DNA from: Macrotis lagotis
Taxonomy: Eukaryota > Chordata > Mammalia > Peramelemorphia > Peramelidae
Length of the DNA stretch: 64,000 nt
Direction: 5' to 3'
Assembly (NCBI RefSeq): GCF_037893015.1
Contig: NC_133661.1
Coordinates: 241,373,105 to 241,437,104 of the forward strand
The translations under genes were made by a program, and so were the position numbers. Every line of letters starts with the position of its first letter. Positions within the stretch are counted from its first letter, which is position 1. Below, one piece after another: positions 55,521 to 64,000 of the stretch. The notes under the pieces were generated by a model. The model had not been told where the DNA came from. It saw nothing but the letters and a program-made list of their open reading frames with translations, and did not search any database.

Positions 55521-57224
55521 TGCCAGGGAGGAAAAAAAGTATGAATTATAGCAAATGCCATCAATTTGAGGTCCAGTGCTAATCCCTGCTGAGAACTTCA
55601 TAGTGCAATTTGATTAGAGTCAATGATTAGCTGAAAATGGGTGATGGTCACACACAACAGTTTACTGGAAAGTAACAGCATCTCCGCATTTAGATGATGT
55701 CGTGTGAATGTTGAGACTATGATGTGATATGATTAGCTGCTGGATTCAGATATATTTGTTAGAATATGAATGACTACTTGACTTAGTTCTGTGTTGACTG
55801 AATCTGTATGTTTCTTGAGTTTAGTTGAATTTGCACTCTCCTAGACAGTGTCTAATGATCTCAAGTTACTGATTTCAAATCTCTGCTTTCCTTTGATCAT
55901 TCTCAAATTTCATAGTGACTATTCCTTAAAATGCCCTACATTGAGCTTTATGTGGAGAATATTAAGAAATAAATATCAGATGACAATGGTCTAAGTAGAG
56001 GAGAAGGAGATGATAAAGACATTGATAATTATATTATGGTTTATTATTATTTATTCTATATAATATTTAATTATATTATGATTTATTATTTAAATAAATA
56101 TATTATGGTTAAATATTTCTTATAACACAGATAGTACCTGATTTATACAGACACTTGTTAGAAATAAGTTCATTGTGCAAACAGGGTACAGGAGGAGGGG
56201 ATGGGAGGGGGACAGGGGGAATGGCCCAAAGAAGAAAGAGCTTCCTTCCCAACTTCTACTATTTAGTATTTCTGTGATTCTCTTCCTTCTTGTTCCCTGT
56301 CTATTTGACTGCTCCTTGGGACTACATAATCACTTTGGATCAGGAGGGATTGATAAATCCCTATAGCTAGCTGCTTGTATCTCACACCACCTCTGCCCCA
56401 TGTTATCCAGAACTGGTCTTCAGTCAACTTGGTTTCTTCATTTCCCATCCTACTCTGTCCAGGACCCAGTTTCTTTGACTCAGTATTGGGGTAACCCAAG
56501 TGAGATTTTCTTCTGAAATGTAGCTAAATCTAACTTTAGTTCTTTGTACACAAAGGCCCACTCTTTAGGGCCTCTCATGACTGTTTTTCCTCTGCTTGTG
56601 TAAAGGATAAAAATAAAATGGGTAAGGAAACCTCTTCTTAGTCACTGTTGGTTTATCCTTTGTTTACCAGTAGTAAAAGAGAAAGAAAAGCTCAAAGGAG
56701 CTCTGTAGGAGATTATATTTGGGTTTTGCTATGATTAGGGAAGGAAAGAAACTTAAGTTTGGTCAAAAACAACAAGTGATGGCAATAGAAAGGGAAGTTG
56801 GCAGCCAATCCCTATAACCTTCCCATAAAAGCAAGCAGGTAATAAGGAGCCTGCTAGAAAGTCTCAATCTGCTAATTCTCTCAATCTAGCCCAGCTCCCT
56901 CACCCCACTTTCAGAAGATGAGAGAAATATAAAATTGCAAGAATCCTTAGATACTTTTTGATCCAACTTCTTCATTTATTTTCTAATTGAATTTTATTTT
57001 TTTAAATATACTTTAATGGATATTTCTCCCAACTGCAGGAAAAAAATAAATAAGAAATAAAATCTTTGCAACAAATACTCTAATTGACCATGCCCCCAAA
57101 TATATGTTCCATTAGGCATAATTACATTTCTGTCAGGTTATAGATAACATTTATTTTTGGTCTTCTGGAATTGGTTGGTTATTATGTTTGTTTTAGAACT
57201 GGAAACCAATTTGGAGTGGGAGCA
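55518..57224. other. Unassigned interval
   Basis: No gene recognised. A short A/T palindromic stretch lies at 56030-56110 (repeated ttatta/ttatat units), and 56190-56225 is purine-rich. Confidence 0.5.
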
Positions 57225-57425
57225 TCATTTGAAGAATGGCTAATCGAAATATAGTATATGAATAGAATGAAATATAATTGTGTCATAAGATATGATGAAA
57301 TTAATGGTTTCAGAGGAACTTCTGAAGACATATGAACTGCTGAAAAGTGAAATAAGTAGAATCAAAGGAATAATTTTATATTATAATAATATTGTAAAAA
57401 CAACTTTGAAAGACTTAAGAACAAT
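57225..57425 (+). mobile_element. Old L1 3' fragment
   Basis: 'ttgaagaatggctaatcgaa', 'tatagtatatgaatagaatg', 'aaatataattgtgtcataag', 'ggtttcagaggaacttctga' then 'aagacttaagaac' is the sense order of the L1 ORF2 end (aatggctaaacaaactgtggtatatgaat...). Confidence 0.65.
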
Positions 57426-57570
57426 CAATTCAACCCTTTAATTTTGCTGATGAAAATATTGAGTTCCAAAGAGATAAAATTGCTTTCCTAAGACCCTACC
57501 TTCCTGAAATAGTGCTAGAATGGGGAATTTAGGCTGGCTAGAACTCTACCACAAGACCAAGGACTACTAT
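57426..57570 (-). repeat. MIR-type remnant
   Basis: 'aattttgctgatgaaaatat', 'tgagttccaaagagataaaa', 'ttgctttcctaagaccctac' is antisense MIR order. Confidence 0.55.
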
Positions 57571-59164
57571 CATGCTACTGATTAGATGACAGGAATAGGG
57601 GAGAGAGAGAGGAAAAATGATGGTATTAATATAGAGGAAGATCTGCTCCAGTACTTAGCAGATAAACGTAGGGGAGTGGGAGAGGGAAGTGTGCTGAATT
57701 TCCTGAATTAGAATTCTGACACTATTCTTGATAGTCAAAACTTATATCAACAGTGTCCTGTTCTACTTCAAGTACATTACAGGTGAAATAGGATTTTGTA
57801 GGCTGATCTGAAAAATCTAGCCAGCACATATTAGATCAGTTCTAGAGAGAAATGTATTATGAATTCTGAACAATTGATTTATAAAATGTACTTTGGAAAT
57901 AGAGCTTAGTTCATAAATTGGGCACTGACTGTACACAGAAGTAGTGTATTTAGTTTTGTGCAAATACCCCTAGACTTTAAGTGAAGAGATTTGAGTCACA
58001 GTTCTAATGCTATTACAAATTATCGATGTTGCTAGATATATGCTGCCTACCTCCAAATGACAATTCCAATTTTAAGAAATTATCCTGTTAAAGGAAGGAA
58101 ACTTTGCAAAAGGAGCACCCTTTGTCAGACCTTGTGGCCCAATTTTCATTTAGAAAAATATGACCAACACAGCTGTAAGACCCCTCCCAGCTTTTTTATC
58201 TTTAGGATGTGAGCATTTGAACAGACTAGTGACTCTTGTCTGCCTATTTGACTCTATTATGATATCTAGATGGGTTAGAATCTCCCAAATAGACTACTCC
58301 CTGAGAAAAAAGTTCACTTACTTTTTCTAATCCTCCCCTGGAAGTACTCTCTAAAAGAGGTCTATTTATTTAGAGACACCATAATATAAATTAAAAAAAA
58401 AAAACTTTCTGAAGAGGTGGGGGACTACCAGGGCAGAAAGTTGTATATAGTTTCAGATTTGATAGTTCCAATGATTTTGCTGAATTGTTTATTTTTTATG
58501 GAGAAGGAATAAGAAGTAGACTGCCAAAGCAAAAATAGTCGTGAAGTAATGGCCCACGAAACTCCATAGTGCAGTTAAACCATATTAAAATGTAATTGTT
58601 GAATGTTCAATAACTACAAATATAATACAACACAGATAATAGAAATTGGTGATTTTCTGAGTTAATATACTCCCACAGAGATCCACTTCTATTGGAGTTT
58701 AACATCACTGGTAGATTAAAAATTTGTTGTTGTCATGTCTGACTCTTTGTGATATGAATATGTGAGATCTCTCAAGTCTTCTTTGCACCATTGCTCCACC
58801 TCCTTAGCAAGAAGAGTGCATTGCAAGCTTCACGGGCTTGGAAGGGACCTATGTTTCTCCCCAGTAAATACTGAGTTAACATAATTTGATGGTTTCTTAA
58901 AGTATCAGAGGATGTAATCAAGTCCCTCAATCAATTTGAACAAACTTTCTGGAATATCTAGGGAAATGTTTTGGTCTTGTTCAAAATTAGATAAGTTCTC
59001 ACCTGATAATTATTATAGGGTTATGTTGAGATATATTTTCACTTAATAAACGTGTCAATGCTAAAGAGGGTTCTGTGACCTTACACAATTACAAAACATT
59101 TATGATAATAAGAATAATAATCTTTTCATGCTCACAGTTGTCTCTATACACAGATTCATTGGTT
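57571..59164. other. Unassigned interval with a MAR1/RTE tail fragment
   Basis: No gene recognised. At 58725-58765 'ttgttgttgtcatgtctgac' and 'tctttgtgat' match the RTE-like tail of MAR1-type SINEs, antisense; its body is not recognisable. Confidence 0.45.
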
Positions 59165-59335
59165 CATAGATGTAAAACTGGGAAGTAACATGGAGGTCAT
59201 CTATCCCAGTCTTCTAATTTGATAGTCCAGCTTCATGATCTATTCACTTATCAAGATACTTGCCCAAGATAACATATTATACTTGACAAGATTTGAACAC
59301 AGGTTATCAACTCCATCATGCTTTCCTACTTATAT
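59165..59335 (-). repeat. MIR-type remnant
   Basis: 'tcatagatgtaaaactggga', 'ggtcatctatcccagtcttc', 'cttgcccaagataacatatt', 'gatttgaacacaggttatca' in antisense order. Confidence 0.7.
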
Positions 59336-59354
59336 ATCTTAATGCACCTATAAC

Positions 59355-59605
59355 AGGAATTGTTTAGTCATTTTGGTGAGATCTAACTCCTCATGACTCA
59401 TGGGACTTTCTTGGCAGAGTTACTGGAGTGATTTGCCATTTCCTTTTCTAGCTCATTTCATATATGAGGAAACTGAAGGAAATAGGGTAAAGTAACTTGC
59501 CTGTGCTACACAGATAGTAAATAGTGTCAGAGGTTGCATTTGAACTTGGGAAATGAGGCGTTATGACTTTAGGCCTGATGCTTTATCTATTTTTCCACAT
59601 CTATC
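59355..59605 (-). mobile_element. MAR1-type SINE
   Basis: 'attgtttagtcattttggtg', 'ggactttcttggcagagtta', 'ctggagtgatttgccatttc', 'atatgaggaaactgaaggaa', 'atgctttatctatttttcca'. Confidence 0.88.
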
Positions 59606-59934
59606 CATCTATTAAGGCATGATTACATAATTACATCTATATATACCATCAACCTATATATAGAGAGAGAGGATGAAAAATTATATATTGCAGTATTTCA
59701 GATCTATGCCTCCCTGCTTCCAAAAGGGTTTGAAGCATTTTACAGGTGAATCTATAGTTCAAAGTTATAATAAGACATTAAGTTATATATTGCAAAAAGG
59801 TCCCATCTAAAAGGAACTTTCCTTCACTTAAGTTGAATTTCAATAAGGAAAGGGGATCCTCAGAAGATATCATTGTTAGAAAAGCAATAGCGACTCACTT
59901 GCAAGGAGATACTGTGCTGTAATATAATAAATTC

Positions 59935-60110
59935 TAGACTCAAAGTCAAGAGATTTGAGATTGAATTTTGTCTCTAGCACTTACTAGCTGTACCCATAGG
60001 CAAATCATTTAACCCCTAACAGTCTCAGTTTCTCATCTACAAAATGGTGAAAGCAATATATACCTCCTACATCATGGGATTATTATGAGACAAATTCTTT
60101 CTAAACTTTC
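59935..60110 (+). repeat. MIR/CORE-SINE remnant
   Basis: 'agcacttactagctgtaccc', 'tctcagtttctcatctacaa', 'aatggtgaaagcaatatata', 'catgggattattatgagaca' in sense order. Confidence 0.78.
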
Positions 60111-60344
60111 AGGATGGCATAAAATGAGTTGTAGTTGTTGTGTACTCAAACAGACCTATCTACAAGATACAGAGTATTTGCTCAAAATTAAATTGCATAC
60201 TCTTAGAAGATGAATGCAGATGTATTTTTTTCAAAACTTTAATTGATTCTTTAGGGAAAAAACCCCAAACAATATCCTTCCTCTTCCCCTTAACACCTGC
60301 ACTGAAAGATTGTTTTTTTTTTTAAATTTCATATCGACCCTTTT

Positions 60345-60485
60345 GGGGAACTGCAGGTGCTTTTAGATCCATTTTATAGATGAGGCACAGAAAAATTAAA
60401 GGACTAGCCTAAGGTCATACAGTTATTAGTAGATGACAGAGCCTCTAATAAGAAAGTAGTTTCCTGATTACTAACCAAGAATTCT
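60345..60485 (-). repeat. MIR-type remnant
   Basis: 'ccattttatagatgaggcac', 'tagcctaaggtcatacagtt' in antisense order. Confidence 0.65.
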
Positions 60486-61151
60486 TTCCATTGGAATAGG
60501 TATTTAGTGTTCACTGGCAGAGCAAAGTGAAGAAGCTAAGTTGGCTCTTCTTAAGAAGAGAATGGTAGATAGTGACTAATATTAAAGATGAAACTATTTT
60601 CCAGATCAGTTGACCCAGGACAAACTTGTTTCTTCCCTAACCAATTTTATCTCTGCTTGATTAAGATATGTTGTGTAAGTGGCTGGGTATGATAACCTTG
60701 AGATGCTCTGTGCAACATGTTTTTTCCACTCGTCATGAAGTTCTTTGGTGCATTCACACTACGAGTCTTTTTTACGCACTGTTTATTTTTGACTTCTCAT
60801 TTATCTCTCAGGTATTTACTCAGTATATAAATATTAAAGGATCCAAGGTGCAATGTGACCGACAGCAGGCAGTAGGAGAAACTTGCATACTGTTTATCCC
60901 TAAATTGACAAATAATATGAAAAAAATTATTATAAGCAAATGCTATAGACATCAGAATTTTTAGTGAAGAATTTGTGATTATAGTATTATCAACAGCATG
61001 ATTATTCCTAGATTGCAATTTTGTGATCCATTTCTCTTTCAGTGAACTTCATTGAGAATCCCTTCCCTTTATTTGGTTTATGGTCTATTCAGTAAAAGAA
61101 TAAAGAAAGCTCTGAGTTTCCTTTATTACTCAACCAATATGCATAGTAAAG
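60486..61151. other. Unassigned interval with a 98-codon frame
   Basis: A + strand frame at 60668-60964 (98 codons) contains an acceptor-like ttatctctcag at 60812 and then stays open for 50 codons (VFTQYINIKGSKVQCD...). Several CpGs occur in it. I recognise no family and see no donor, so it is not called as a gene. Confidence 0.35.
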
Positions 61152-61395
61152 GAAATTATGTGGTACATTGAATAGAGCACTTGACTGAGAATCAGAAAGA
61201 CTCATTTTCCTCAGATCAAATTAAGTTCAGATACTTACTTAACTGGGTGATCCTATGCAAGTCACTTAATCCTGTTTGTCTCAATTCCTCATCTGAAAAT
61301 GAGTTGGATAAGGATAGGGCAAACAATTCTACTATCTTTGCCAAGAAAACAAGTAGAATTACAAAGAGTCAGATCAGACTGAAAAATTGACTGGA
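61152..61395 (+). mobile_element. MAR1-type SINE
   Basis: Sense order: 'acattgaatagagcacttga', 'gtgatcctatgcaagtcact', 'tgtctcaattcctcatctga', 'atctttgccaagaaaacaag', 'acaaagagtcagatcagact'. Confidence 0.88.
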
Positions 61396-62564
61396 GGACA
61401 AAAATAAGATTAGTCAGTCAAATCAGCAAAACAAGAATGGGAAAGTCAATTTGTTATTTGCTATTTGCATCCAAAGAACCAAATTTTAAAAATAATAATT
61501 TTATTACTGAAATTATTGAGATTACTGAAATATACCTCTTATTTGAAAACTCCCTCCGCTACTGACAAAAAACCCCACTGAAGCAAAACTGATCAACCAA
61601 AGACTTCAAATAGTTAATGCAACATTTCACACCTGTAGACCCTGGTGCCGACCCCCTCCAACCCCCCCCCCCCCATGCAAGAAGAAAGTATGCTGCATTT
61701 TCTTTTCTATTGGATCAAGATTGGTCACTGCAGTTAATTTGAGTTTTGCTGCTTTTTAGAAGTATTGTATTCATTTGCATTATTGAAGTCATTGCTTACA
61801 TAATGCTTATTTTGTTCAGTAACAATTCATACAAAATCTTCCCTTATTTCTTTGAATTTCTCATATTTAAGTTCAAAGAACAAAATACACATAATTAAAT
61901 TCAGCAGTTCAGAAAACTTGGTCTCAAAAATATTTTTTTAAAAGAGATAATATTTTAGAAAGGATGATTTGGAAAGATAGCATCTTAAACTACACTTTTA
62001 AATTATGCTATTTAAATTTTTAAATGGGAATTACTTTTATTTCTTATTCCTTCTAAAAATTTGAGGTAATGTCTAAAAATATTAGGCAAATTGTCTTTTA
62101 TAAGGTCAACAAAGAAATTGTACAAAGATCTTTGGAAGAATTAGAATTACACTTAATTAATTTTAGAACTTTCAATTATTTGATAATAAAATACAGGGTG
62201 AACAACATTCACCTCTCACTTTTCACTGTTAAAAGACCCCATTGGAATTGGAGAGAAGATTTTCATTGTTTCTGATGACAACCAAATTTAAGTCAGTGGT
62301 TTCAAACTTAATTAGAAATCAGGATCACTGAACCATAAGTAAGGCTAGCATGATCATATGCTGATATATTAAAAACCATTTATTTACATTATTTTTATTT
62401 AGTTTGTTCACTGTTTCTGAACATCTGATTCAGGTTGGGTGAGTCTCATATTTGATACCCTCTGCTTTAGGTTAGAGAAGCATCTTTGTAAATCTGATAT
62501 TTCTAAGATATACTTCAAAATTGAACTTTGTTGATAACCAAGCTTACCCAGATTCAAATTCAAT
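61396..62564. other. Unassigned AT-rich interval
   Basis: No gene recognised. Contains a run of 13 C at 61662-61674 next to other C runs. Confidence 0.5.
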
Positions 62565-62690
62565 AAGTCATTTTAAGGGTCTATCTGCTCTATTCAAGGC
62601 ATTATGCTAGGCATTGGAGGAACAAAGCTGCAAAGAAAATCAACCATTTACTATCCTCAAAGAGCTTACAGTCTAATGGGAGAGGGGAGT
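62565..62690 (+). repeat. Ancient mammalian repeat fragment
   Basis: 'caaggcattatgctaggcat', 'tggaggaacaaagctgcaaa', 'tcaaagagcttacagtctaa' is the best-preserved copy of the 'gcactgtgctaggcactggg...caaggagctcacagtctaatg' repeat in this window. I cannot name the family with certainty. Confidence 0.6.
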
Positions 62691-62931
62691 GCAATACAAA
62701 ATCTGTCTCTACATCTGTCTCTGTCTCTCTATGTCTTTCTATATACATATATGATAGATGATAACAGAGTGCATTAAAGTTTACAAAGTTGGATTCATTA
62801 TTTTATTTGAGTCTCATCAACAATTCTGTGATGTAGGAACCATTATATAAATAGGAAACAAACCCAGATTAAAACATTTACTTATAGTCAAATGTCAAAG
62901 GTGAGTTTAGATTTACAAACAAGTTTTCTTA

Positions 62932-63092
62932 ATTTTTTTTTTAGGTGTTTTTATTTTGCAAGGCAAATGGGGTTAAGTGGCTTGTCCAAAGCCACACAGC
63001 TAGGTAATTATTAAGTGTCTGAGGGTGGATTTGAACTAAGGTACTCCTGACTCCAGGGCTGGTGCATTATCCACTGAGCCGCCTAGCTGCCC
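62932..63092 (-). mobile_element. WSINE1-like SINE
   Basis: Full antisense copy with perfect 11-bp duplication aagttttctta at 62921-62931 and 63093-63103. Confidence 0.95.
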
Positions 63093-63439
63093 AAGTTTTC
63101 TTAGTTCTATTTCCAATCCTTCCATTATGCCATGCTGCCTCTCTATCTATGTATGGGGTGGGGAGCCAGACAATGGAAAATGGTCAAATCATTTGGGAAG
63201 TAGAAGGAGGGTTAAAAAAGGTTTCATGAGCAATAGTATGTAATTTAGGATTGCACAGCTGGAAATGACAGGAGATGAAAAAGTCAATTCTAAATGTGGA
63301 GAGCCAAATAAAGAGCAGAAAAATATCATAGAATATGTGAAGGGGATAGGTGAGAGACAGATTGATTGTCTTACATTATGAATATCTAGATACATATATG
63401 TTAAAATATTTTAATACCAAGCCAATGTTTAAATAGTCA
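63093..63439. other. Unassigned interval
   Basis: No gene or recognised repeat beyond a possible continuation of older SINE sequence at 63104-63140. Confidence 0.45.
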
Positions 63440-63600
63440 AATATTTGCATGTACAGAGAAAGACAATAACATAGAAATGCAGTTTTAGATGCAAAAAGAT
63501 CTGGGTTCAAGTCCCACACCTAACACAAACTGGCTGTGACCTTGTACAAGTCATTTATTCTTCCAATGTTCCAAGCAACTTGCTAAACCTAGAAAATGCT
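63440..63600 (+). repeat. MIR/CORE-SINE remnant
   Basis: 'aaagatctgggttcaagtcc' and 'aactggctgtgaccttgtac' are the sense MIR head and core. Confidence 0.72.
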
Positions 63601-63689
63601 AACCTTCATTAGAAAGGTGAGTTTTCTTATCAGAGTTCAATGTACTAGTGAAATCCTAGGTATGATCCTTATCTCTAATCGTGTTATAT

Positions 63690-63815
63690 ACTCTCAGTAG
63701 GATGTATGCTCCTTGAGAAAAGGAATATTTCATTTCATTTTTATCTTTCCTGACCCTTCTCCTCCCCCCATAATCATTGTACTTCATATTTAATAAATGT
63801 ATATCAAATTGATAA
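63690..63815 (+). repeat. L2 LINE 3' tail
   Basis: 'aggatgtatgctccttgaga', 'tttaataaatgtatatcaaa' follow the L2 tail order (gaatgtaagctccttgaggg...cttaataaatgcttgttga). Confidence 0.65.
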
Positions 63816-64000
63816 GGAGACTTTGAAGATAATTGACACTTACTGGCTACTTTTTACTAATAGTACTACATTACATTTTTTCCCTATAACAATCTTCAGT
63901 TCATACTGTGGAATAAGCATGATTAGGAACTGGGTCCTTGTCCTTTAGTAATAAACTTTTTGGAGTCATCATCCATGAAAGACTGCTGTCAATTCTGTAC

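Noticed and set aside
1-64000. CRISPR array, operon or prokaryotic defence system
   Set aside because: No direct repeats with regular unique spacers, and all context is vertebrate genomic.

Overview
This is eukaryotic, vertebrate DNA with no bacterial-style gene packing. It is AT-rich, CpG-poor, full of microsatellites, and most recognisable sequence is retrotransposon. I infer a marsupial, most likely an Australian lineage and possibly a dasyurid. The reasons are twelve copies of a young tRNA-derived SINE whose head reads ggcagctaggtgg...agtggat and whose tail reads gccttgcaaaaacc (WSINE1-like), MAR1-type SINEs with an RTE-like tail, an RTE-clade LINE, old L2, L3/CR1 and MIR/CORE-SINE remnants, and several L1 subfamilies. 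The species call rests on remembered repeat patterns, not on a database search.

Layout: 0-6 kb is old repeat debris (MIR, L2) in AT-rich DNA. At 6.24 kb there is a candidate internal coding exon on the + strand, followed by a 5'-truncated L1 (6.6-8.2 kb) with a perfect 15-bp target-site duplication. From 9 to 14 kb come an L1 3' fragment, a nested pair of opposed SINEs and an L3/CR1 tail. From 14.1 to 20.8 kb lies a full-length L1 on the - strand: 5' end with a YY1-like motif, decayed ORF1, an unusually long purine-rich inter-ORF spacer, decayed ORF2 and a G-rich 3' UTR. A SINE sits at its 3' border in the same target sequence, and another is inside it. From 21 to 28 kb are older - strand L1 pieces with four more SINEs. 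From 28.4 to 30.4 kb is an RTE-clade reverse transcriptase remnant on the + strand, and from 31.5 to 32.3 kb an L2 tail.

At 34.6 kb there is a candidate terminal coding exon on the + strand whose entry phase exactly complements the exit phase of the 6.24 kb exon; two poly(A) signals follow. If real, the left half of the window is the 3' end of a + strand gene that I cannot name. From 36 to 54 kb is largely unassigned DNA with MIR, MAR1, L1 and L2 remnants, including an L2 fragment that still spells YADD. At 54.4-54.7 kb a small CpG cluster, a CCAAT box, a TATA-like box and a possible non-coding first exon with a donor site suggest a + strand promoter, flanked by long CA and CT repeats; any downstream exons are outside the window or unrecognised. 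The rest, to 64 kb, is old SINE and LINE debris.

No operon, CRISPR array, tRNA/rRNA gene or intact protein-coding gene was found. The retroelements do form functional pairs by known biology: L1 supplies the machinery for the WSINE-type copies (T-rich target sites and duplications visible here), and RTE is the presumed driver of MAR1-type SINEs. I see no convincing undescribed system; the two best leads are the phase-matched exon pair and the isolated promoter.
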